Shown one piece after another: positions 1 to 11,408 of a stretch of 64,000 nucleotides of DNA. The notes below the pieces were generated by a model. It did no database searches. It was not told where the DNA came from and saw only the letters and a list, made by a program, of their open reading frames with translations. Each line of letters starts with the position of its first letter. Position 1 is the first letter of the stretch. The position numbers and the translations under genes were made by a program. This DNA comes from Marchantia polymorpha subsp. ruderalis. Its lineage: Eukaryota; Streptophyta; Marchantiopsida; Marchantiales; Marchantiaceae. The stretch spans positions 8,266,001 through 8,330,000 of the forward strand of contig AP031357.1 in the NCBI GenBank assembly GCA_037833965.1. Reading direction: 5' to 3'.

Positions 1-880
1 TGTCCTCCTCTACTCATCATCTACCGATATGTAGGTGGGGTACTGCTTACTTCTTGTTTCCCCATAGATTTACTGTTTCACTGTCTACGATCTTTCTTTC
101 TACAGTATCCAAAATTTTGCGTTAGTTTCATATTCTCATTGGCGGGTCTGAATGAGTGTAATATTCGGTGCGGTAATGTAGTAGATTTGGAATCAATTTT
201 CGATTTCATAAAAATACCCACTCGGGCTACGGCGTCGACCAATTTTCTCCCTTCAGTGTTCACTTTTTTGCCATTCCATGATCGTGTGGGTGTGGGTGAT
301 GGTACGATAGAGGCTGCTTTCACCGTGTACTTGAAAAATTTGCATCAAACGAGATGAGCTTCGGCCGACGTTCCGGCGTTACTTTCCTCACTCACGACAA
401 CTGCGAGAGATATTATGCACATCACAATGTTCAGGGTCGATCTTCAGCTTACGAAAGAGATGCAGTCGAAATTCCATACATGTATCCTGGCCAACACGCA
501 TACCATGGAGTAAAAGTGTCGACTCAGCACCAAATGCAGGGCGCTGTCATCAGAAAGATTGTGTCATTAAATTAAGCCTTTATTAAGCTACAAAGGCGTC
601 AGGACCTCGAGCATGTAAACTCTTCTACTTTGTTCTGGTTCAAGACACAGGTGCAATGGAGAGAGGGAGGGAGGGAGGGCACTACTAGAAATTATATGCA
701 CCTCGATGACAGCACCAGATCTCAGTGAGCTACTACTGGGTGGGAACTTTACCCATCACATTGTACGATAATATTTGAAGGAAGAGCGTCTTCCAATTAC
801 CACTACCTAATAAAGAATCCTTAAAAGTCTACTCTTACAAGTCCCTCGAATTAGCTAGCAGCTCCGTTCTCGGTTTCTCT
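1..880. other. 3' flank of GDSL gene, no gene recognised
   Basis: No protein family is recognisable here on either strand; the open frames are short and lack motifs. The stretch lies downstream of the minus-strand GDSL gene and probably holds its 3' UTR. A minus-strand AATAAA-type polyadenylation hexamer (TTTATT on the plus strand) lies at 579-584, about 300 bases past the stop codon. A short GGGA-type simple repeat sits at about 665-679. Confidence 0.5.
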
Positions 881-2595
881 TCAGTGCATGCCAATCATTT
901 GTCCAACATTTATAGGTGACACATCGTTAGGCCCTCCGTTCATTAGAGCACGAGCGATTACGATATTCGCCGCTTCCGTGGGATGGTAAGGGTCCCAAAA
1001 AACGTACTGGTCCCGATTAGTACAAAGAGGAACCTGTGGAAGGCAAGGAATCTGGCCCCGGTACAATCCTCCCCCGCAGCATCCTTGGTTCACGACCGTC
1101 AGACCTGCGCTCACAAAGCACACGAGTCAGTGAGTTGCAATGCGAGGTATTACCCAACGAAGCGATCCGAAAGTGAGAGGGATGAGAGGAAGAGAGGTGA
1201 GATGAGAGCATCTGCTTTGTTTACCATGAGAGCCAGGATTGGCGACCATACTGGCAACCATGTCATAAACGTTGCCATAGAGATACTGGGCGCCCTGCAA
1301 GTTGTTGTTCAGCTGCTTGAGCATGGATTGCAGGCCGACGTTGTAGTCTCGAATCTGGTCGTTCGTCGAGGAAACGCATGTCGGCAAACCCGCCTTGGAC
1401 AACTGGTCGGGAATGCAGCCGATGGGTCCCACAGCAGACACCAAGAACTTTCGTGCTCCCAGTGTGTACAGAGCCTGTCATTGCAACATCAGACCAGTCT
1501 TCGATCAGGACCCATATATAATAAAAAAGACTCAGTAAATCTGCGAGTGGGAACGCAGATTCTCTATCTTCATTCGGGCAGTGATTCGGGCCTCGTTGTC
1601 AGCTGTAGCTATTGGAGTTAGATGATTCGTGTACCGTAAGTTGAGCCGACAGAGTGTCGAGGAGGAGAACGTTGTACTGTCGGGGGGTGTACTGGAAGCG
1701 TATCCTCGAAGCGCTGAGCAAGTAGTTGTTGATGAAGTCGTTGCTTCCCAGCACGATGGTAAAGAGGGATTTCGAGAGCAGGTCCGTAGCTCCAGCAGGA
1801 CCCAGCTGGGCATTGAGCTGAGAGACCGTGTTTTTGAAAAAGGTCACCTGTTGATTCATCCCAATGCGCTCAATCTGCCAAGACCCGCCAAAACCCACCC
1901 ACACCCACATCAGACGCGCTTCAAACCTCATGCCAACAGAGCAGCAGCAGAGAGAAAAAAATTATTCATTCCTCCAGCGTCAAAATCATCGACGCCAAAT
2001 CTCGGAGCATGAGTATCTCACGTAGTTGAAACCTGTGGAATCCAGAATTCCACCAGCCCCAGAGGCGTAGCTCACTCCCTTGAGGATAGCTGCACCTTTC
2101 GTGTTTGGGTCGAGGTAAGGCGGTGAGTAAGGGAGGCCAGTGAGCTCACCTGAGCACAAACACAAACCAACCACCGAAAAGACAACGAAGTTCAGTCAGC
2201 AAAACTGTGACAGAGAAAGAGGCATCTGTTTCTTCACAAATCAGCTTTGCAAATGCACCGTCAGGCCCGCACCGTCTCCTCTCAAGCTTCTAGGGAGTTT
2301 TAGCGCTTGGAAGAGAAGGAGTGAATCTATATCTGCAAGGTCTGGTGAGATCCGCACTCATGACGTCGACCACAGTTCGCCCATTGCAGAAGCGCCCGCT
2401 GGGTCCTCCCTGGAAGTCAATGCCATTGTAAAGGTAATTGGCTTTGGCCAGCGAAGTCCGAAGGAAGTTGTTGTTGCCAGGGTCTACCAACGAGTCTCCG
2501 AATACAAACTGGGCCGGCACTGCTTGGGCCTTAGCTTGCTCGCAAAAGCAGCAGCACAGGGCCAGCACCACGAGTAGAATTCCAGAGGCCGCCAT
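881..2595 (-). CDS. GDSL-type SGNH esterase/lipase, secreted, 5 exons
   Basis: Predicted secreted serine esterase/lipase of the plant GDSL family, acting on acyl esters in the wall or apoplast; the substrate cannot be read from sequence. Exons (minus strand, coding order): 2595-2358, 2149-2022, 1874-1635, 1474-1225, 1104-881. All junctions are GT-AG, phases match, and the product is 359 aa, normal for the family. A hydrophobic, Cys-rich signal peptide covers about residues 1-24. Block I is FGDSLVDPGNNN with nucleophile Ser35; block III GSND lies at 165-168; block V is DPYHPTEAAN with Asp323 and His326, so the SGNH catalytic set is complete. GPIGCIP and NQGCCGGG family motifs are also present. 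The first ATG before the signal peptide was taken as start. A CAG microsatellite lies just upstream (2626-2641), and a TATA-like stretch on the minus strand near 2731-2740 could be the promoter. Confidence 0.94.
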
Positions 2596-2625
2596 TCTCT
2601 TGCAGCAGCCAGTCCCCAGGATACT

Positions 2626-2641
2626 AGCAGCAGCAGCAGCA
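2626..2641. repeat. CAG/CTG microsatellite upstream of GDSL gene
   Basis: About five CAG units in tandem on the plus strand, just before the GDSL start codon (2595) and probably inside its 5' UTR. Confidence 0.8.
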
Positions 2642-5600
2642 ATGGGAGGCCTTCAAGTACACGATCCTTGAGCTTCTTGCTTCTGCACAACCGGCACATA
2701 TTCCAAACCATAAGAATGACATTTCTGTAACTATATGTGCCTTGACACTAACTTTCTCTCAGACCGCCCTACCACAATGTGATGATGTCCTCTCCCGGCC
2801 AAGAAGGATGGTGAAGATATCCAAATATTCACTGCATGCTGCTGGGAATGAGTTTTTTCAGGAGATAGCGAGTCCACCAACGAAGACGCCATCAACGAGC
2901 AGATTGATAGCTCTATCTCACTCACATATGAAGTCCCCCGGGTATCATGAATCTGTTCCGATATTTTGTCTGCTTCCTCACTAAGTGAGAACTATAATAT
3001 CGGAGCTTGATCGATAAGCTGTTAGAGCGTTATGTCCTGGTTCTTCCACAATTCTGAAGGCTCTCATGCAGTTGACAGGCCTGCGCCTGTACTGTAATCT
3101 GGACCTATTCCTCCGCTTGAACTACACGAGGTGATCGAGGTTTCCAGTCTACGAGACTCTCTGACTACAACAGGTAGCAATGACGACTCTGTTATACCTT
3201 AGAAGGAGGAAAAATGTACATACAAGCCCACCGCAGCCGCTGAGCCTGCGGACGGCCTGCTGTTGCTGGAGTTTCAGAAGTGACGACGGCTGGAGCTCGG
3301 GTTAGGAGGCGACACAGACTCTGCGTTTATAAACCCAACGAGGATCGCATGTCGTTCGTGCTCGAAGGTAAGGTGCTCTGAAAGGCCCCTCATCAACGAA
3401 GCAGTGAAATCACATAAACTATATTGTATACAGAAGTGGACCTGCTGCAACCGTCGGAAGCGCCTGCACTGCTCCAGCAGAACGCGCCCTCGTGATGGGT
3501 CGTCGAGTGGGTCGTCGCCTGGAAAGAGCCTCTGCACGCTGCAGCACCCAGCAATTTATAGTTATGACTCTGGTTCAGCTCACAAGAGCATATTTTACTT
3601 CAATCCACTTGTTTTCCTGCCCCCGCCAAATCGTGTACGACTTTACAAGGGGAGGAGGCAAAGGAGTTTGGCAAAGCTGCTGCAGCTGCCGCGAGTTGTG
3701 TCACAGCAGACAGCAGAAGTGGGAAGGGACTACTGTCCAGCACCAGAGGACGTACAGCATGCACTAATGGCAGAAGGAGTGGTACCCCGACACGACGCAG
3801 CATGGCTTGCATCTGTGATCGACTCCATTATGACCTCTCTTAATGATCTGACCGACTTATGATTGAGCTCTGAGTTTCGACTCGCATACACAGTTTCCAG
3901 GCTTTGTATGAAAATGGTCCCATCAAAGATGTCTCTGTATGTCTTGCCTTGAGATGCAGAGAGTGGACCGTAGCCAAATCTCAAGCTGGTCGCTTCATCC
4001 TACGTGACTGTGATCGATCAATCGAACCATGGACCGACAGCCCAGGACAGACTGACCGGGTTGACGTTGCGTCCCTCCACTCACAGAAGACCAGCTCTGG
4101 ATCCATTCATAAGCCTCATTGATGCAGGGACCCCACGAGAAGCCCATTCAGACACTCACCACAGCTTTCGACGGTTTCCAGAAGCATGGTTTAAACGTTC
4201 AGATCGATTCTCTCTATGTCGATGTGTCATAGTCACCGCCAGAATCAAGGCTCGAGCAGCTCAAGTGGTGATTAATAAGATGACAGTGTTCTTCCGAGCC
4301 GGGAATTTCCTCAGAGGTTGTCGACAGTGTGATTGTTGGCGCCAAAGGATCACAGAGCACGGCAGTCCAATGAAGTGTTCAATACAAAGTGTCACGTTTT
4401 CTTCAAGAGACGTGGTTATTGTGGCTGATCGGTGCATTACACTGCAGTTTACAGTATCTTCGAGCTCATTACGTTTCGATGCGTCCAGCATCTGAAATAC
4501 GGGTTGATATTCGCGGATGATATCGTACGATCTCATGTAAGGGAGAAGCACTGCAGACAGTTTTCTGTTATACGCAAGAGCTGAAACGAACCGAGAATAA
4601 TCACAGCGGGCCAATTGATGAGCTACTTAACTCTGAGCTGCATGTATGCAACTTAGGATCCGATGTCTGAGTAGTGATACGAGGCCGACAGATATCCCAT
4701 AGCCGTGGAAATTGAAGAGAAACGCGACGACCGTGGTACGGAGTGCATTACATCACAAACATGTTGGGCTGGGTTGGGCTGCAGCAGCACTTGATTGGAT
4801 TTTACTCGGTCATCGGAACAATAGAGCGTTGTCCTCATCATTAACACCCTCAGAGTGAGTGCCAACTTCAAATTACCTTTGGCACGGGCGGCTATAATCT
4901 AAGCCGGCCTGGGTCACGAACTGTAATTTCTCACGAGGTCAAGCAGAATAACTGTGACGTGCTGCAGCAGTAGGGAGTACGAGAATTCCCCTTTGAAAAC
5001 GGAAACGGTGTTGGAGGAGTAGCTCAGAGTTACTCCTAATCGTATTGAAAGAGAGACATTTCAGGGTTTAGGGGTTATTGGAAGGATGAAGATGTTCGAG
5101 ATTCCGAAAATCCTAGTGGCATCAAGGAGAGCATAACCTCGTACTCCCGGGCGGGAGATAGAGGAGTCTTAATAATGTCAGCTTGTGCCATGGAAAGGTA
5201 CATCGAGTCAGACTTCTTCAATCGTGAGAACTGTTGAGCAGACAACTGTTAAGGGTATGTACCATATTAACTGATTGACTGATAGACCTCAGCGTCCACT
5301 TTCCACATGGGCTTATGGCAAAACCCGTGCCAAGACAAGTATCGCTGTTTGAACATGGAGGGAACTCTTATAAGAGGAATGTCGTAAAGCTAGAGCTAGG
5401 TAACTTGCATATTGTTTTAACACGACGAGCTGTGAGTGTATACTGGTCCACATGAACACACAGACATGTATGTTTGAATTGCAAGGCAGAATGTCCTAAT
5501 CCTGGATTTACTGGATATGGACATGATAGTTGCTGGCACAAATGTGAGGGCTTGTGGAGTCTTCAAAACGTTCAACCAGCTGAAAAGAACAGAAAGGAAG

Positions 5601-6608
5601 AGGAAAATATACTATTTGGGGTTTGACACCAAAATCTTATGTTAAAACTGCACGAATCGACCATGATCTCGAACTTTCCTTGCTATAGACATTCATCATA
5701 GTTTCTCAAAGGTGGGATTGTACATGCACAGATCGGTATTTGGCCACAGAATCGTACGGGGTGACCATAACTGACACATATGATCTTCGGAAAAGGATTT
5801 ATATCACAACATTAATTTCCACCTGGTTGGTTACATTGAAACGCCCTTGCCCAAGTGTTCGTTGCAACATCTGGGCTCATCTGGGATCTCGTACAGTTTC
5901 AGCACTAATGCAGGAGGGCATGAGATGGCGAACGTGAAGAGTCCAACATCCATTTCCAGTGTACCGCACAGTTTGACTCCAGCCTCAACTGCCACGGGAG
6001 TTGACACAGCCTTGCCTTCATTCTGTTCTTGTCTCTCACGGATGTACAAAAGATTTGCTCACCGTCTTCAAGGTACGCTGCCTGCCTGCCTGACTCTGGT
6101 TCCAAAAATCTAATCTTCTATATAATTATCAATCACTCAGTGGTACCGGTATTCCACTCACATCCAACAGAACAGCTAGCTTCCCACATCAGGATTCAAG
6201 GCTCAACTGGCAGGAAGTTCATCACCCAATCAACCTTATAGTTTCAAGATGGTTTCACCAGACGACAGATAGGTCCATGAAAACGTCTGGGCTCATCTGC
6301 ACTCCAAACAATGGCCATGGAAAGCTCTCTCTCCTCTCCATCCATGTCCCATGGACCGGTCTGTCAAATCATAGTGGACATCGTCGTCTCGGTGATTTCC
6401 AGTTGGTTTTCCCTGGGCGTGAGATGAATTGACCCTGCCTGCTTGCCTTGGCTTCGCCATCTTGTTAGGTTTGGCCGTTCCTAGAGTTTAGTGCAAGTAG
6501 AGATTTAGTGAACTAAATGATGATATTTAACAATGTACCTTACTTCTCTGAATAATGATTTAGTGACAATGTGGCCAGTCCAGCGTTTGAAGAATTCTTC
6601 CGTGTCCA
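2642..6608. other. Intergenic region without recognisable gene
   Basis: Base composition is moderate and several open frames of up to about 150 codons occur (for example 3404-3862 on the plus strand), but none carries a family motif, a signal peptide or convincing splice partners. The first part must include the promoter and 5' UTR of the minus-strand GDSL gene. I see no transposase, RNA gene or long repeat here. Confidence 0.45.
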
Positions 6609-6956
6609 CTAGCTTTTGCGATGACAAGTCAATTTATGCTCGCACAAGTCTATCAGAGCCCAACATTGGGTGACCATACATATGCCCAAAACCAACCATG
6701 CCCATGGGTTTTGGGTGACATTATTTGTACATGGGTGGGCAAAAGTAATGCTATGGGCAGTGTCTGTGGGATCGAACCAAGAATTGGTGTAAGCGGGTAA
6801 TACACATAACACAATTGGTGTAACTTGAATAGCATGGGTGGGAACAGGTAATCCTATGGGTGGACATAGGTCGCTATTGATGGTTATGGTCTGGTCTGGG
6901 TCCAGATTTGAAGTAAAATGTTGGCCTCTGAAGTCTATGCAATAATCTGTCTCCAA
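6609..6956. repeat. Possible transposon end with subterminal repeats
   Basis: The motif ATGGGTGG followed by a purine-rich tail recurs at about 6730, 6834 and 6857, and AATTGGTGTAA occurs twice (near 6783 and 6813). The copy starting at 6730 (CATGGGTGGGCAAAA) resembles the terminal inverted repeats of plant hAT elements. The 115-codon minus-strand frame across this stretch looks like a by-product of the repeats rather than a gene. No matching opposite end or target-site duplication was found by eye. Confidence 0.3.
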
Positions 6957-9900
6957 ATATTAAGTTCACTCTGAAGAAGAATATGGGAAATAGCTTAGCA
7001 GATTTTCATGCGAAACATCTAAAGCTAGGACTTCGTTGTTAATGTTTTGAGAATCAATGATATATCGAAAATGAGATGCAACAAACTTAACCACTTTAAT
7101 TTTCCGTAAACACTGACAAAAAAAAGTTTGATTTCACATCCGGGTATTCTCCTGAACACACCAAATGTATTATGTGCGCTAGTTGCTACTTAAAGTTTAT
7201 CAGTCATACCATTCTGTACATTCGTTTGTAATTTAAAACACTGCTCATGAAGCATTTGAAGAATCATGAATATACCTCTTGCACTTTTGGAAATTCTAGG
7301 TACACGCGGAGAAGTTTCAAAGAAACTTATTGTCTGTAATACTACAACGGTGATATAACAACATACGTCAAAGTGGAATATGATAGGCCGTTTCAGAACA
7401 GGCAGCTATCTGTTGGTGAGACGTAGGAATATTCTTGAAGAGCAATTTTGATTTTGTGTTCATACTGTAGCCAGTTATGCTCAAAGTGCATACGGATGTA
7501 TCGCAAAATATCAAGGTTTAATGGGTCTATTATGCTGTCCTCCATATACAAAAGGAGTTTTGATGTAACACACTTTCTACTCAAGGACATACATGGCCCA
7601 TTCGGACAGAAAAGAAGTGGCCCAAAAACAATTTGGGCTGTGGACTCGTGACATTTATAAGTGTTTTTTTTTTTTTGCATATTATGGAAAGCATAGCCAA
7701 ATTTTGGTATGATTTTAGTTGTGCTATAGTTTTGTACTTTTAAAATAAGGTTTTGTAAGTGTATTACGCGTCTATAGTGAACTGTGTCACTAGTTATGGT
7801 CACTCATGCATTGAAGGAAACCACTTAAACCTCCGTACTTCTGAAATAAAACGAACTTATGCTAGTGCAACAAAGCAACCGAAATTGAACTTAAGGGATT
7901 ATATTTTTTGAAGGTAAACGAAGCGTACCTCTTTTGATGTCAGAATCATGAACAAGATTATGTTCTCTTTCGCAGCAAGAGGATGTCTTTACTTTTCTTT
8001 TACTGTTGGGAAAACTAACAAATTCTGTAGGGTAGTGGCATGAATACACTGAGTAAACACTCTTGCATAAACACATAGCTTATGTAACTACGTCGCTGGA
8101 TGAATGAATGAATGCACAGGTAGAATACAATAATTGAAGTTGATTGTCCAATAATTGCCATTAGCATTACGATTGCCTTTAGCATCTACATCACCCTCCC
8201 GATACCATGGATCATGGAATAGAGGATAAAATAGATCTCATTGGAGGGCAATTTTTGAGAATGGACTTTGAGAAAGTAGCTATATTAAAGAGTAACTAAT
8301 ACTAGAACCTGTAGTGGAGTGTAATCGTTTGTGTTTCGTGAGTAAAATACATATTGTGTTAGTGTATGATTATCGGGGATGGCTAGTTATTCCCCACCGT
8401 ATTAAATGAAGTTTTCTGATTGGTCATTCGATTGATTAGAGCTATCCTTATGTTTACTAGAGGTTCGGGACAAAGAGAAAATTGGAGAAATAATGCGTGA
8501 TAATTAGCCCAAACTTAATGATAAATAACCACTCCCGTAATTTTCTCCATTTCCTCTTAGTTATACTCTAGGTGTGCTCTAAGTTGGCATATACTAGTAA
8601 CTTGAACATGAAATATGAAACTTCCGTGACATAGACCCTACCACATTACTAACGTCGTCGTTTGTATCGTATTAGGATACCAATCCAATGATCCACTTCA
8701 GGTTATGTTACATTCAACTCGACCAATATACATGAATATGGTTGAATCTAATAGTTGCACGTATTTTTCGCCATTGTTCAGTTTCATGTACATTTTCGTC
8801 GTTCAATATTAAGAAAGTAGGTCTCAGGGTGTATGTTAGCGTTCTGTGGTATCCCATAGCTTTACTTTATGGGAAATATAGGAAATTCATTAGGGATGGC
8901 ACACATTCATATACTCCTCTACCTGCAGATCCTTATATCTCTAGCACGTACCGGGGTCGTTGTTGCTCATGTTTTACTTAATGATCCGACCTTAGTGACG
9001 AGCATATCTTCCTTCCTTCCACGGTCCTTAGATATGTATATATTTATATATCAATTGATTTTGTCGAAGAGCTCGAAAAAACATTATAATGACTAGAAAA
9101 ATAAGGAATTTGAGAGATATTCTTTTACTAACATTTTTTTATGGATTATATTTAATTCCATAAATACCTTGATTATTTTCAATTGCTAAAATATACACCT
9201 CTAGTGCTTAAAGATGTTTTAGTTATTCCTAATAAAGTCGGTTTATAAGGAACTGCCTCTTCTAAAGCACGATTTATTTTTTGTGCTCTAGAAAATTCAA
9301 TAGTTCTCCAGGTAAAAAAAATATGAACTCATTGGTCCGTCTGCGCAGTATAGCTGATGCCTATGAAAGCCAAAATGCGAAGTTTCCAAAAAAATTTCTC
9401 ACAGTCGTGCGATGATCATCTTAGCATGAGAAGAAAATTGTGGACGCCACCTTCATGTGCTGATCGTGACCATGTCTAGTAGAGTGATCGATTGATCGCA
9501 CTCCAGGACGTTCGTTGGAGTCGTGAGAACGTGCTGGTCCATTAATTTATCATCTTTAAGTCTCATCTACCGCCTTGATAGACTCATAATGCCAAATACA
9601 AAAAAATAGTACAAAAAAAACGAGTACATGCGAAGGAGCACCGAAGGAAACCACTCTCAAGTTTTTATCATTGCCTCAAGTTCATGGATGGAAGGCTGAA
9701 TATGGGTGTCGTGCATTACATTTCGTGTCTAGTTTATATAAAGTTGAACATTCTTTGCCCGTTCCTGAAGGACGTGAGTGCTCGGTTTCGAGAGGTTTTC
9801 ATAGTGTGCAATACTTGTTGCAGAAACTTTCCAGCAGAGAATTCATTCATTCATTGTGAAGGAGTGGAGTGGAGTGGCTCGGCTCTGTCAGAGGTAATAC

Positions 9901-11230
9901 AGGATGAGCTGCTTTGAACTGGATTCTGGCATCGATGTGGAATGATCTAACAGATGATTTGTTGAAGTTACTCAGATCTCTAGCACGGGTTGTATGAGTT
10001 AATGGTTCATTCTCAATTACACAACCTCTACCAGTTTCATCCTCTTTGACCCTCGGCGGCGACATCACATAGTTTGTGCAGCGTGGATGAAACTGCATCA
10101 GGGACCCTGATGCAACTTCACCTACGCTGGCGCAATGCAACCCTGCATCTCTGAGCCCTGGAAAAATACGTTTGTGGATTGCTTCCAATGCCGGGTAGAG
10201 ATCTGTGAAGTGTAGGAAGTAATGCAACTGGAGTGATTTGACGTGGAGCTATCCTTGTCGATGGTCCCTGTGTTGCTCTTCTCTCCCTCACTCCAGGTCT
10301 TCCTGTAGAGGGAAAGACTTCGTACCCTTCCAAGTGACGAGATGAATGGCGGTACTCTCCACAGTGAACCTTGCACAGAGACACTATTCATGATGCATGA
10401 TGTATTGAGCACTCTGAAATTCATAGCAGATATGGTGGGCTGGGTTGGGTTGTTCGCAGCAGAAGGCATAGATGTGGCCACGAGTTCGTGTCAGCTTTTA
10501 GATCAGACTCTTTGAGTTGTCTGAGCTCGAGTTTCTACAAGTTGAGGATCCAAGGCTTCAAGTGATGCTGGTTCCACGCTGGTCCATTAACATGAGGTAC
10601 ACAACCAAAGATCTAATTTGTAACAATATTATTTTACTCCTTCCAGCTCCATCTGTACCTCCAATCTGAGCATTTCGTACATGATTCATGACGAAAATTG
10701 AAGGGTGTTAATCTCCATTCAATACACAGACGGTAAATAAGTCACGTGCTCCAGTTAGATATTTGACCCGTCATTTATTGACCTTTTGGGTCTGGATCGT
10801 GGTGTATAAAGCTGCCATTTGTGACAACTCGTTAACTGGCTGATAGTAGACGTGAGCTATGCCGAAACGACTACGTCTTGAGCAGACTGCAACCCTCGTC
10901 TATCATGCTGTTTTCTCGATAGGATTTGACAACAAGTATGGCATATGAACTATGCGCAGAGCATTATTTCATGTTGTTATCTGACACCAGTTTCCTCAGA
11001 GCCAACAACTTTTCATGTGATCACAAATTCTGGTCTGAAAATTCCCAAATAGGATTGCGTTTCATTCATCTTCGTTTCCCCTGGTAACGCATACCTGTTT
11101 CTCTATCCCAAGCGTTGTTGTTCTCCTTTTGAGAATTGTTGAGAATCCGTGCTGCTGCGTGAGAGTGATTTGGACTACATCTACTTTGGTGTTCCTAATC
11201 AGATTTGGGAAGTGGGATGGGGGAAACCAC
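6957..11230. other. Gene-poor AT-rich spacer
   Basis: Mostly AT-rich sequence with short open frames and no recognised family. Small features only: a GAAT-type simple repeat near 8099-8113 and short A or T runs. No RNA gene or mobile element could be supported. Confidence 0.45.
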
Positions 11231-11408
11231 AAATTATCATTTCCTGGAGAGAAACCACTGTACGAGCACGGAGACACTCTGTCTGTGACATTTTGTTCTC
11301 TCCTGAAAAGTCATGTACCCCCAAATCAACATCTCCTGGAGAGAAACCAGTGTAAGAGCACGGAGACACTCTGTCTGGGACATTTTGTTCTCTCCTGAAA
11401 AGTCATGT
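11231..11408. repeat. Tandem duplication, 92-bp period
   Basis: Two copies of an 86-bp unit (11231-11316 and 11323-11408) separated by 6 bp. They differ at only a few positions and both end in the same stretch finishing TCATGT. They may look coding because the unit lacks stops in one frame, but no protein family is recognisable. Confidence 0.9.

Noticed and set aside
983..1621. Plus-strand open frame of 212 codons
   Set aside because: It is the opposite strand of GDSL exons 4 and 5 and their introns; the minus-strand reading has complete family motifs.
3404..3862. Plus-strand open frame of 152 codons
   Set aside because: No recognisable family; several overlapping frames on both strands are equally open, which argues for chance.
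4761..10460. Similar GGGCTGGGTTGGG words near 4765 and 10439
   Set aside because: The shared stretch is only about 15-20 bp and low-complexity; flanks do not align, so there is no evidence for a repeat family.
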